From contig JAHQIY010000007.1 of assembly GCA_019054805.1 (NCBI GenBank), positions 4,655,501 through 4,719,500 on the forward strand: a stretch of 64,000 nt of DNA, in the 5' to 3' direction. Position numbers and translations under genes: made by a program. The stretch comes from Brachionus manjavacas. Taxonomy: Eukaryota; Rotifera; Eurotatoria; Ploima; Brachionidae. Shown one piece after another: positions 12,589 to 24,660 of the stretch (position 1 is the first letter of the stretch; every line of letters starts with the position of its first letter). A model generated the notes under the pieces. It did not search any database and was not told the DNA's origin. It saw nothing but the letters and a program-made list of their open reading frames with translations.

Positions 12589-13634
12589 GATCATTCGAAA
12601 ACTTAGAACCAAAGCTTCAAAATAATATATAATACTTAAAAGTTGTATAAGGATTTTAAATAAAATAATAAAAATTTGTTTTATTTTTATAATTTTATTT
12701 TGCTTTAAAAATTTCCTATTGCATAATATCTATAATTAAATGAACATTTTCGAAAACTTTTGAAAAAATATACTATCAAAATATTTTTAATAATTAATAT
12801 GAGGCGCCCCAAGCAAAATGCGTTAACTTTCTATTCAACACCATCAAAATGGAAAACCCAACGGTGAAATTTTTCAAATGCTTTATGGTAAAGTTTCGCA
12901 AAGAACAGTTTCTGGTTAGATAAAGGATTTAATAGACAATGAAAAAGGCTCCAAAAATATCAACTGGAAGGCCTCGGTCAGCAGCAACTCAAATTAATGA
13001 ACGTTAAGTCAAACGATTAACAAATAACCATTCTGGCATTCATAGTTTCCACTTTCTGTAATTCTTTGGAAAGGCTTAACAGAAAAAGGACCATCGAAAC
13101 CATATTTTGTTGACCAAGGTTTCCAAAAAAAACTTTTTGAAAAATTTTCAAATTTAATTTTTTAAGATGAAACATTAAACTCAAGATACTACCAGTGCAG
13201 AGTTTTACCTTTGAACGAAAAGGTCAAAGAATTTTCGGAACAAATAAATGGGTTTATCAATAAGATGGCGCAAAGCCGTACACCGCTAAGAAAACGCAAA
13301 AATAACCTATAAAAATTCATAAGAAACATAAATTGGCCTCCTAATTCACCCGATGTGAACCCGCGCGATTATTTTTTTTAGAACTCTTATCTCAAAAATA
13401 TGAGACCGAATAAGTTTGCCAATAGGGAAGAATTTATTGAAGAAGTCAAAAGAGGAGTCGAGTGAGTACCTTTTGAACACATCAAAAATGCCATTAATTG
13501 CTTTAGGAAAAGAGTTAGAGATTTAAAAATAAATAAATTTTTATTAATTTTAAATTAATTTTTTTTCAATCCTTGTACAGCTTTTAAGTATTATATATTA
13601 TTTTGAAGCTTTAGCTTTTAGCTTTCGAATGTCC
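12589..13634 (+). mobile_element. Degenerate mariner/Tc1-family DNA transposon
   Basis: Imperfect terminal inverted repeats of about 67 bp lie at 12589-12655 and 13568-13634, flanked on both sides by TA (12587-12588 and 13635-13636), the target duplication of this superfamily. The shared core includes CTTCAAAATAATATATAATA. Inside, on the + strand, broken frames give a mariner transposase: MENPTVKFFK near 12850, TGRPRSAAT near 12970, and NWPPNSPDVNPRDYFF near 13335-13380, the conserved catalytic-domain motif. Stops and frameshifts are numerous, so the copy is inactive. The TA target lies at the edge of the ATT-repeat tail of the neighbouring LINE, so the transposon inserted after the LINE. Confidence 0.85.
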
Positions 13635-13875
13635 TATTATTATTATTATTGTTGAGCTACGGTAAGTTGAATAACTTATTGAGCGTTTTTTATAGGAATA
13701 AGTTTATTCTTTATGTGCTGTAGTAAACTTGTTATACCGCGTTTTAAAACCATTTACAGTCTTTGCTTCAATTACTTGATTACTAAGCTTGTTCCAAAAG
13801 TCTGCAACTCTGTTCGTAAAGAATGTTTCGCGCACCTTGAAATTTCTAACAAACTCTTTTTCAACCTATTTCTAA
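13635..13875 (-). mobile_element. LINE ORF2 C-terminus and 3' end
   Basis: On the - strand positions 13870-13706 encode a nearly clean C-terminus: VEKEFVRNFKVRETFFTNRV followed by ADFWNKLSNQVIEA and FKTRYNKF, ending in a stop. This is the diagnostic RVxxxWNxLP...FKxRLDKF end of CR1/L2-type LINEs. The 3' untranslated region ends in an AAT repeat next to the mariner-like transposon. It is heavily 5'-truncated, as is common for LINE copies. Confidence 0.8.
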
Positions 13876-13948
13876 TAGTACCTATATATTAAATTTGGTG
13901 AAATATTTATCGATGTAAGTGACCATACTCCAGATGTAAAAAAACTCG

Positions 13949-15280
13949 TAAAAAAGTGTAAAAGAAGTTTTGGATCCCGTTAATAAGTAAAATTAATGCT
14001 ATTGATTTTAAATTTAGACTTTTGAATAAAGAATTTTTTTCGAATTTTTTTATTCTTATTTTATTCTTGTTATTAATTCTAAAATGCACAATGCTGGAAA
14101 AAAAGACTCAAACAGCCTAAAAAATCGTAAAAAGCTAAAAAAATGTTGCTTTTTTAGTTGAAAAATAAATTCTTACTTGATACAAGTCTGATAATTAATT
14201 GGATAATTAAAAGTACAAAATGACTATAATTGAACAGGTTCAAAGAAGTAAAAATTCCAAAAAGCAGAAAAGAATATAAGAAGGACAGAATTTTAAATCA
14301 AACCAAAAAATACTACAAGAACAAAAGAAGCAGTAGTAACAGTTGTTTTAAAAATAAATGCAATTTGGAGATTCTCCAAGTGAAGCATAAATATTAAATA
14401 ATGACCCAATGTTTCTAGTTATAAATAAATAAAATATTGATAGCAAGTTTTTAATAATCTATGAAATTTTTGATTTTTTTCCAAAAGAATGACTAAGGGA
14501 AGATATTTTTTTCTAATTATCTTTATTTAGACACAAAAAAATTTCATATAATTTATCTTCTTAAAGAATAAACTATGAAAAGAAACTTTTGGCTATTATT
14601 TTTATTTATTTAATAAAGTGATCTAAACTAAACTCCAGATGTTTTGAAGCATTAATAATGAAACAGATCTCATTGTTGAAAAATATAAAATATTGTATAA
14701 ACTTGTTTATAATTATTTGTTAAAGTATGATTAACAAGTTTACAAAATACTGTAAGCTTAACACTTATTAGCAACTTTTAAAAATGTCAGAGATCAAGTT
14801 AAGTGAAAATTTGCAACATGAAAACAGTAAATATGAGTTTGTCGAATTCAGATATATGTTTTAGAGAGACAAAAATTAAATTAAGTCTAAAATTCTTGGA
14901 TTTGTATTTTTTTCTAATAATTATTTTCATTTCTAATAAAATTTTTCACACATGTTTATTTTTTTCTAGATTAACAAATTTTTTATCTTTCTGAAGATAA
15001 TTTAATTTTAAGATAATTATTTATTTATTTAATTGAATTAAGCTCCTTTATGGAGAAGTAAATATAAATAAGAAAAATTTAAATTTTTAGTAAAAATACA
15101 AAAAAATTATTTAAAATAATTAAAGAATTAATAGAGGAGCTTGGACCAAAGTGAAAAGTATCATCCATTCTTTAAGAGTTCACTTAAAATATTTCCAAAG
15201 TGCTTAGACATCATGTTACACAGGCAAATTTCTTTCAAGTCACAGATCCCATAATCTATTTTTATTTAATTACTTATTTA
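13949..15280. other. AT-rich intergenic DNA, no gene seen
   Basis: No coding frame could be supported. One imperfect hairpin is visible at about 14690-14750 (arms related to ATAAACTTGTT and AACAAGTTTA). The GC-richer word AGCTCCTT near 15042 resembles the 3' end of the jockey-like LINE described at 15290, so a very short second tail may be present. Confidence 0.35.
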
Positions 15281-15284
15281 ATAG

Positions 15285-15850
15285 TTTTTTATTTATTTTT
15301 AAAGAAAGGCTACGAGCAGGGCTCCTTCAGCAAGTTATGTGAAAGTCTTTCTATAAACAAAATTTAGACTAATAAACATATAATGAGCAAAAAAATAGTA
15401 ACTTAGTTTTTTTTTAATTGATACCAAAGTCAAAATAAAAGAAAAAAAAACAAATCTAAAATTAAAAATCAATTTAAGTATTGAAAAAATTGTAAAAAAC
15501 TAAGAAGCGACCACATAAGCGAGTCGATATCCTCACAAATCTAGATGTTAAACCTCGGTTGTATTCATCTACCAATCTGGCAATTAGTGAATATTTCAGA
15601 CTTGGTACGGAAAGGTAACTTAAAGATGGATCTGATTGCATTGTTTTGAATAACTTGTAGTTAATGGAGGTTAGTATCAGAGAGGAGATTTATTGTTAGG
15701 AAGGAGTAATCTATAATTGATCCGATCAGGCACTTGAAAATTTTACTAATAATGTTCAGTCTATCTGAGCATTTTTTTTTTAATGTTTTCAACATGGGGC
15801 TTAAAAGTAAGACACTCATCCAATATGATTTAAACTTTTTTTTAAAGTGA
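15285..15850 (-). mobile_element. Jockey-like LINE fragment with 3' end
   Basis: Read on the - strand, 15845-15500 encodes broken pieces of a reverse transcriptase thumb and C-terminus: LTFKPHVENIKKKCSDRLNI, then SLIGSIIDY-type sequence, LQVIQNNAIRSIFKLPFRT and VRISTRL. The same segments occur in the copy at 50550-51000, so this is the same family. The 3' end at about 15300-15345 carries AAGGAGCCCTGCTCG on the - strand, close to the ends at 51249 and 51750. Several stops and frame changes show it is dead. The stretch to about 16060 may hold more of the same element but could not be read reliably. Confidence 0.7.
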
Positions 15851-16060
15851 ATTTTGGATTTGGAAGCATTATTTATAATTGTTGATAAGTTTTTGAGAAC
15901 AATTGAGGAGAAGAGCAGGATCAGTTGAAAATGAATTCGTTGAAGGTGCTCCCTCGCACATCGAATGAAAGATAAGATATGAAAGGTGATTTAATCTGAT
16001 TGAGTTTATGAAAGAAAGCTTTGTGGCTATTATTGCCCAAACGGCTGCACAAAAAAGCAA

Positions 16061-19000
16061 AATCAGAAAAAAAATTAATTTTTTCCTTTGATTTTATTTT
16101 TTTTTGGAGATAATTAAATAAAATGTTTTTAACTCGATAAAATGTTTTTTTTTAGTTAAATAATTATTTTTACTTTTTTACCTTTTTGCTTTTTTCTTTA
16201 ATTTGTTATAGGTATTTGATAAAAGTTTTTTATATTTGTGGAAACTTTACTGAATAAATAATTTGCATTCATTATCGCTCATTAAATATCTTCAATACTT
16301 TGAGCACTCTGGACATGTGACATGTTGATCGAAGGTTAAACATTTGTGTGATTAGGTTGTATTGTGAGAGATTGAGATATAATAGATATAATTATCTTTC
16401 ACAAGACATTGTTTCATTTTTTTTAAAAAATAGGAATTTAACATTTGAAAATGAAATTAGATTTTTTTAATTTTTTTTTGAATAATTAATAGAATGTTCA
16501 TTATTTTAATTTAAAAATAAAACAAATCTTCTTTATTTCTAATTGATCTTTAATTGTTTTTTCTAAAATCTTTATTAGGGAACTTCAAAGACAAATTTAA
16601 AATCTTCATTACGGTATCCAAATTATGATTTTATATGACTATCAATCATAATATATTTCAGCGAAACAAAGTCTATTTTTGAATAGCAAAATTTCAAAAT
16701 AATGATTAAGATTTAATTTTTACTTCAGATAAAAATCCATGTAAATTTCTTTCTAATTAAAGATTAAAAAACCATGTTTAATAAAGCCTATTTATTTATT
16801 ATTAAAAACTAATATAAATAAATTTATTTTTTTTTTTAAATCAAAAACTAAAATTTTGATTTGAAATTTACTTTGATCATTAACCACATTTTGCCTGAAA
16901 TTTGAACATAAATTCTACTTGTTGAATTTAGCGTATATTTATAAGATAAAAAATACGAGACAATTCACCTAATTGAAAAAAAATTGGGTCAATATTAATT
17001 GCTAAATCTAATTAATTCTTCTAGTGATAACCAATATTATTTTTTGGAAATATAAAAATTAGATTTTAAATATCTTGTATCATTAGCATTTATAAAATAT
17101 AGCTCACAAATTATCTAAGTTCATAATTGCTAAAAAGAAATTACTGCAAGTTGCATTAATAGAATCTATCTGATTTGAAAATACGACTGATTAAAATCGA
17201 ATTTAATTATTTGAATAATTATTAAATTTACCTAAAATGAATCAAAAATTCAAATCTACCAAAATTAGAGAAAGTTGATAATTGAAAATCTAACTATTTA
17301 AAAAAAAGAGTAGTTAATATTTGAAAAATTAAAGAATATATTTTTATAAAAGTATTTTTTAGGTTGGAGAATTTTAATATATACATAAATAATTAATTTA
17401 GTGTGATTTTATTGTTTTTAAAGGGAAATAGATTTTAAACTGGTTCATTATTTTTACATATGAATTCGTATATTTTAATGAAAATCTTATTCTTAGCCAA
17501 AAATTACAATTATTTATTTAATTAATTATTAATTTCATTTTATGCTCATTTTTTATTTTCATGAATATGCTTTTAAATTCCAATGTTTATTTATTGCTAT
17601 TATTATTCTTTATCTAGCTTTATATATTTTTCATTCAGCAGGTTTTCTAAGAATTATTCAACGCAAAAAGAGCATCTTTAATTTCTTCAATAAATTAAAA
17701 TGTCATTTTAAATGTTAGTAGTGTCAATTTTTTTAAATCTTTTAAAAAAATTTTAATTAAAGATATTTACTTTTTTTTATTCTAATAAAATAATCGATTT
17801 TTTTAGATGTTTTTTTTCAAGCTATAATTATGAAAAAGTTATTTAAGTAGATGAAAAAAAAATAAGGTTTTTACATGTCAATCTTGGCTTGGTGAAAAGG
17901 AATAGTTGGAAAGGGATGTTCAAATTTTGATTTCAAAAGATTATCTTACATAATTAAATGCATTTAATTTTTCAAAGATTTAGTTCAAACTTTTATATTT
18001 CTAGATAGAAAAATGATTAAAATATTAAAATTTTAATTTTGCATTCAATTTATGTTTTTTCTAATCTTTCAATTTAATAATAGATTTTGTAGTAATATTT
18101 TAGATTTTCTTTATCATTTGCTACAATAAGAGTAATGCTGTCGGATGTTTTACCAATGTTGCATTCATTTTCAAAATTTTTTTTAGCAATAGTTATAATA
18201 ATACTCTTCAATTCACTTTAGTTAAAAAAAAGCTAATTTTTTTAATTTCGCCTTAAGGAAAATAGCGTACCTAGAACTTGCATATTTTTGAATTTGTTGA
18301 AATAATTTTGATTTTAGATTTCAAAAATTACAAAATTTATTTTTTTCAATATAAAATTTATTTGTGATAATGTTCAATGACAATAAATTTTGAAATAAAA
18401 ATTTTTTGAGCTATTTCCAATAATTTTAAAAGATCTTGATAAGTTTTATTTTATGATTACCCATGAGTTAAGAGAGATCCAGGTGTTAAGATTCGTGAAT
18501 TTAAATGAAAATCTTTTTTTGACTCAAGTATATTAAAAATAGTGATATAATAAATGATGTCATTTTATTCTGTCAAAAAAATAAAAAATTGATTCAGGCT
18601 TCATTTGCAACTATTTAGAGTTCACAAAAGAATAATTTTTTTTAAGGCTTATTATCTATGAGAATATATTTCACCGAATCTTGAAAAATCTAAAAAAGAA
18701 TGAATGAATTCCATATAATAGCACTTTATTATTATATGGCCTTAAGAAACCTTTGATTAATTATTTTATTTTAAAATAAATTAATTATTTTTTTATTTCA
18801 ATGAATATCTGGTCTTAGAGTTACTTTTAAGCTATTATGCTAATTTTTAATAAATTCATAACTTTAAATTAAATAAAAATAATTTCCCTTTAATCATCAT
18901 CTGTTTTTATCAAATTATTTTAGAAGTTTAAAGAGTAAATAAAAATTTTTTCTTTATTTTTACCTTCTACTTAACCATTATGAAAATTTGATCTCCAATA

Positions 19001-20747
19001 ACTTAACAAAATTAAAAAAAATTCTCAAGAGATTTTCACAAAGAACATAAAAAATATGTGTACAAATCTCCAAGTTTTAATATAAGAAAAAATAAAACTT
19101 TAAGTAGAAATCTAACTTAAGATAAAAAAAATCTCATTATAAGAGAATTTTAAAAAATTTCATTTTAATGATAATTCTGGATCTAAAATTTTCTTTTGAA
19201 AATAAAAAATCTTTTGTTTTAATCATCAAAACATTTGAATGATTAACTTTTAATCAAAATCGATTTATTTCAAATAATCATCAGAATAGTTAATAAATAG
19301 TTAATTATAGAAAGCTTCAGATCATTTTTTATTTAAGATATCCTTTAAAAAGAATCATTTAAATAAAATTTGATGTCTTTTAAATTTTTTTAAAATTATC
19401 AAAAGTTTGTGATATCTTTACAAAAATCTTTTAATTCCTAAGATTAATTAAAAGTCAAAAAATGACTAGATGACAAATATAATAAATTAAGAGATAAATC
19501 ACATTTAAATGAAGTAGTATTATATCATCATCTGAAACATGTATATCTTAAAAAAATATTAATCTACTAGTTTATTCGGATCCCGGAGCTATTATTTATT
19601 AATATGATAATTATTTTATGAGACTTTATGAATAAATTTGAATAAAAATTTCGCAAGTATGATTCTTTTGATGGCAAATAAACATTAATCAAAGATAAAA
19701 GAGTTCCAAAATCTCAAGAACATTTTTTTATTAGATTTATATCTCGGCAACATTTTCGGAAATTTTTAATTAAATAAGTTTCATATAAATCGATACATTT
19801 TTTCCTCAAATCTAAATGAACTCAAGTACTCTAGCATTATTGATTTGTTTTTATTCATTTAACACTTTTTGGACTTTAAAATCCTTGATTTAAGAAAAAA
19901 AAATTTTAAAGCTAATTTTTTTTAATAAGATTATTTTATGTTTAATGAGTAAGAATATTTTCAAATGAAATCTATTTCTAAATTTAATTAGTTCTATTTC
20001 ATGCTTAAATTAAATTTTTCAAATTAAGTTAAATTGTTGGCTGCTACAGGAATTAGATTAGAGTTAAATTTTTGAAATTTAGCAATTTAGTAATTTTTTT
20101 TTAGCTTACAATTTTTATGACCTAATCGCAAGATTTAACCATAATTTATTACTCGAACTAAACTAGTCTAATTCATAAAATTTTTTAGATAAATAATTAT
20201 CTTTTTTTACCTTTAGCACATGCTTATAAACTTGAGATTAGAACAAAATAGTGAGTAAGCCGTTTTTTTAAAGGTAAATTTAGCTTTCTCATAATTAATG
20301 TTATATTTAAATTTTTTTGACAAAATTTTAATTAATTAAATCAATATTAACGGGTATTAGAAAAAAATCCTAAGATTGTTTCGCATCAAATAGTACTTGA
20401 CTTACAATGGTCAACTATCTATATTTTGACTGGAATTTTAAAAAATTTTTTTGAAAAAAAATGCTTAAAAGTAAATCCAGGTTAGTCTTCTGAACCTTTA
20501 TATTTTCTTAGACATATTATTTTTTACAAAACAAGATAAGGACTTAACCTTTTTGTATTTAATTGCATTTTTTTGTATATTTCATTAAATTTTATTTTTA
20601 ATAAAAGATTTTAGAAACATTTATCTGAGTACTCTTGTATTGGCCTTTTTTCTATAGTTTTGTGTTGTCTATGGGCTATTTCATGATGTTTGTAGTTTTT
20701 CGTGATAACTGAGGGATAGAAGCTTTAAAATACTTTAAATTTTAGCA
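16061..20747. other. Gene-free AT-rich stretch
   Basis: About 4.7 kb of extremely AT-rich sequence made mostly of A/T runs and short degenerate words. I found no convincing reading frame, no splice-compatible conserved segment, no RNA gene and no long repeat. It could contain old, unrecognisable transposons or distal regulatory DNA of the PAQR gene, but the sequence itself does not show this. Confidence 0.4.
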
Positions 20748-20900
20748 CAGTCGGACCTCGTTAGTCCCACTCTCGATAATCCGGAAAACTGTTCTGTCAT
20801 TTTTTATTTCCTTTTCCTTGTCATTTTAGTTATTCCAAAATTTTCGATACTCAGAACACAGCCCATCATCAGTTAAAAAAAAGAGACTAAATAGGAAGAA
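20748..20900. repeat. Possible pogo/Tigger-type transposon end
   Basis: The GC-richer word CAGTCGGACCTCGTTAGTCC at 20748 followed by CTCGATAATCCGGAA has the form of terminal repeats of pogo/Tigger-type elements, which often begin CAGTxGxACCTCG. It also resembles the ends of the element at 28009-28653 (CxxTCCTACCTCG). No matching opposite end or transposase sequence was found nearby, so this would be a solo or truncated end. Confidence 0.4.
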
Positions 20901-21786
20901 AAACAATACCGTACAAACAAATATTTATTTTACAGATATTCAATAACAGAATTCCTTTTCATTTTTAAAAGTAATTTTTCAATTAAAGATTTTTCTTTAT
21001 CTGAAGTTGGTTTATTAAAGTTTTCTTTTTCAAGAATTTAAGTAAAGAACTAGAAATTATTGTTTAAAGAAGTATAGTAAAATTATTGAGTAAAGTTTTT
21101 TTTTCTATTGAATTATTATCAATTAATTAAAAATTATAAAGATTAGCTTCTAATCGATAAAAAAAATCATAAGTTTCTTTCGGTTCTAGTGACGCAATGC
21201 AATAAATTTAGCTTTCCATTTAGCAGTTAAAAAAAACTATTAAAAATTAAAAATTATAATAGCTAAAAATAATAATCTTTCCGATTTAAATTAAAAATTC
21301 ACATTTTTTTTCATAAATTTTTTTTTAAGCTAAAGCTTTGGTACTCATCAAATTATATCAGTTAAATTTTTTTTTAATTTAGTTTAAATCACTTTATAAT
21401 AAAATTTAAGTTGTTATAATTACAATTTTGTATTTATCTAATTTAAATTTGATTACAACTCCCAGGATACCTGCTATATGTTCTCTGATATTGTTTCAAA
21501 TAATTAAAAATTACATTAATATTTAACTTATTCATCCAGGAGTGTTTCAAGTTTATTTTATGATATTAACAAAATATGTTTTTCTGATCAGCAACTGAAC
21601 ACATATTCGAAGTACATAAAAGTTGATTTACTGCATACTTCCTAATTACGCTGCCATAAAACGAAATACTCATATTCTCAGGAAATGTTTTAAAAAATTG
21701 AATAAAAAAACAAAGTTAATGATAATTGAAAAATTATTTTTTTTAGAAATTTGGTCAATGAACATAAAAACGACACTCTAGTTTAA

Positions 21787-22956
21787 ATGGAACCGAAGCT
21801 TTCGTGCTGCAAAAAGTACCGCTACCTCAATCACAAGCAAGTTCCAAGCGAGTTTCAAGAGTTGTTTATCTACACAGGCTACCGAAATCCAAATAGCTCA
21901 TTTAGGTCTTGTTTTAAATCTATTTTTTGTCTGAACAACAACGAGTCAATTAATTTTTGGACTCACTTCATTCCATTCTTAATCTGCCTTGGGATTTTGG
22001 TTAAAAATCTTTGTACAAATGAAGTAATAAAAGATTATCTAACTTATCCACTTTTAGTCCAATTGTCCACAATATGCTTCTATTTATTAATGAGTAGTTT
22101 GGCTCACATGTTAAACTGTATGTCACCGATTGCAAGACATGTTTGCTTTATATTGGATTATTTGAGTATAAGCATCTACGGAATGGGCTGTGCAATCGCC
22201 TACAAATCATACACTCTTTCTACAATTAAATCAAGTCAAAAAGACAAACTATTCGACTATTACATCCTTATGGTTTTGATTGTTTCTTTGCTAGCTAATG
22301 TGATGTCGAGCACATCGCGGTTCATCATTTCTCCGCTTCAGCGAAGCATTCTTAGAACTTTATCATTCGTAATTCAATACGTGTTTGTCAATTTGCCGCT
22401 TTTGTACCGCTACATATATTTCTATCACCAGACTATTTTCAAAAATTTAAATTTTATTTTCTCTTTTTTATCGTCTTCATCTGAGATTGAAATAGTTCAT
22501 CATGATAATTATTTTTTATTTAAAATAGGATCAGATTTTTTTTATTTGATTCAATTTTTGGCAGCGCTGAGCAGTGCTTTTTTGTACATTACACATGTGC
22601 CTGAGAGATTTTGGCCTGGAAAATTTGACATCATTGGACAAAGTCACCAAATTTTTCACATTACGTCTTTTATTTGCTCGTTATCTCAGTATACTGCACT
22701 AAAATATGACATGAAGCAGTTAATTGAAATGGCACACGATCAGATCTTTGACCGAACAGGCTTTGGCTATTCGACTGTTCCGATAATCGATTCCAAAATA
22801 TCCAACTCAAAGATTATGGTGATTTGTTTACTTTTAAATTTTTTGATTCTAGTTTATTATTATTATAAAGCCATATACTTTAATCCTTGGAATAAAAGTA
22901 AAATTGTATATAAAAAAATTGATAAAGGGAAAAATGGTCATCATAAAGATGAATAG
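21787..22956 (+). CDS. Membrane progestin receptor-like protein (PAQR family)
   Basis: A single-exon 389-residue membrane protein. The N-terminal region has the class II PAQR signature VPSEFQELFIYTGYR followed by NNNESINFWTHFIPF. Seven hydrophobic segments follow (about residues 57-72, 88-108, 116-135, 152-172, 184-206, 255-272 and 345-360). The conserved SLAHMLNCMSPIARH stretch, the DY in the third segment and the late GQSHQIFHI motif with its histidines form the expected metal or hydrolase-like site. The closest groups are PAQR5/7/8, which act as steroid-responsive receptors at the cell surface; which of them this is cannot be settled. The C-terminus is Lys-rich. The ATG at 21787 is preceded by an in-frame stop and fits the family length. 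It is the only gene found on the + strand. Confidence 0.9.
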   Translation: MEPKLSCCKKYRYLNHKQVPSEFQELFIYTGYRNPNSSFRSCFKSIFCLNNNESINFWTHFIPFLICLGILVKNLCTNEVIKDYLTYPLLVQLSTICFYLLMSSLAHMLNCMSPIARHVCFILDYLSISIYGMGCAIAYKSYTLSTIKSSQKDKLFDYYILMVLIVSLLANVMSSTSRFIISPLQRSILRTLSFVIQYVFVNLPLLYRYIYFYHQTIFKNLNFIFSFLSSSSEIEIVHHDNYFLFKIGSDFFYLIQFLAALSSAFLYITHVPERFWPGKFDIIGQSHQIFHITSFICSLSQYTALKYDMKQLIEMAHDQIFDRTGFGYSTVPIIDSKISNSKIMVICLLLNFLILVYYYYKAIYFNPWNKSKIVYKKIDKGKNGHHKDE

Positions 22957-24660
22957 AAATGAATTAATAAAACGAATAAATTATTAAAAAATTTAACTTT
23001 TTTTGATGATATTATCTTTCAGTTTATTTACGGCAACTTGAAGTTCATGATCATGATCAAATGATCAAAACTCAGTAGATTAAAATCTTAATAATAATAT
23101 TCATTCCTTTTATTCGAATCTTGAAAAGTGTTAGGTTAGTTTAGACACTCTTTCGGGTGTTTTAGGCATCTCAAAAAATATTAAGAAAAAAAATGATTTA
23201 AAAATAATTATTTACCAAAAATTAAATTAAGTATTGAAAACATTTTACTGATTTAAAATTTAATTCTGACTTTTTACATAATAAAAAATTGTTTTTTCCC
23301 GCGGACTAGATACAAAAATAGTGAAAAAATATCATTTTTTGCCAAAATATCGATCTATTGGTAAAATAATAGATTAAATTAATAATTAAATTAATTTTGT
23401 AGATGATTAGATTAAATTAAATTAATTTTGTAGATGAGATTGTGTGCTTTTAGAATATATTTATAAGGTTATGTTTATTAGAACATGAGATATTTTAGCT
23501 CAAAGGTAAATTTTTTTTTTTATATCTTTGAGGGGGGTGGGTCAAAATTTTTTTTTGAAAATACCTAAAAAATCATTATTCAAGGTTTTCAAGTATGCAG
23601 ATTAATAATTCATTTTTATTTAAAATTCAACTTTAAGTTAGGCATTTAAAATTGAGTTTTTCAAGAAGCTCAAAACTAGATCTTGAGTTTAAGTACAAGA
23701 CCAAACATTATAAAATGGTAAATTTAAGCGCGTCAATACAAATTGAAAAAATTGCTTTGTCAAACTATTTTTAAAATTTTAATTTTTAATGTTAATTATA
23801 ATTTGGAATAAATAAAAATATTTATTTTTACAAAATTTATACTAACAGTAAATTTTAGGTTATTATTTGTTTCCTTGGTCGATGTACCTGTTTTATCTTT
23901 GTGTTCAACTCCAAATTAACAACCAACACCAATGTTGTCTGAATCAAACTACGCTACAATCAAGAAAAAATCATCTGTTGTCGTTCCTAGAATAGCACTT
24001 TATGAAGAATCATCAAAATGAGAGGAAATGCACAGAATAGAAAAAAGGTCTCTAAGACAAAATTAAAAAACAAAAAAATATCAAAAATTTATGTAAATCA
24101 TTAATCCTGAAATAAATAAATTTTTATTCATTCAAATAATTTGACAAAGCTGATAAAAAAAGCATAATTTTTCATGAAAATTTTTTAAAAAAGAATTTTT
24201 TTCAACAGATCTGCTCATAAGTTTTCTATCAACAGTTAAAATAAATCACTATTGGTAATAAATTTTTCAATAACAGGAAATTTTATTGCATAATTGAAAT
24301 AATGCAAGAAAATAAATTAATGGTATCCCTTTTTGTTTCCCATGATAAACTCTCAAATATTTATTTTGAAAACATAAAATGTAAAATAAAAATTTCATAA
24401 CTCAAAAAAAAAATTCGCTTTATTATTTATTTAAAAAAAATAACCGTAATATCTAATTATTAAGTCCTCATTTCGAAACTTGAATTAAATTTTTTTCTCT
24501 TTAACAACCCGAAAGTTAGTTTCGGATACAAATGTATTCCAGTGGACACCGTGTTACTAGGCCTTGATTATTTAATGACCACCGAGACAGCAGCGCCGTT
24601 TCCACTCCAAGTATTAAATAGAAATAGATAACAATTATTCTCTAAAGTCAAGGTAAAGCA
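22957..24660. other. Intergenic DNA between PAQR gene and hAT element
   Basis: AT-rich sequence without a supported gene. A direct duplication of about 30 bp (AGATTAAATTAATTTTGTAG core) occurs at about 23374-23435. A short + strand segment near 23940-24030 and a GC-richer block at 24520-24640 look less random than their surroundings and may be transposon remains, but no family could be named. Confidence 0.35.

Larger units (their letters stand above)
12508..13948. repeat. Outer 50-bp inverted repeat pair enclosing a transposon nest
   Basis: Positions 12508-12560 and 13897-13948 are reverse complements of each other with only about four differences. The shared core reads GTGACCATACTCCAGATGTA on the right side. 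Between them lie a mariner-like element and a LINE 3' end. Removing those two insertions would leave only about 100-150 bp between the arms, so the simplest reading is an old foldback or MITE-like element that later received both insertions. Confidence 0.7.
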
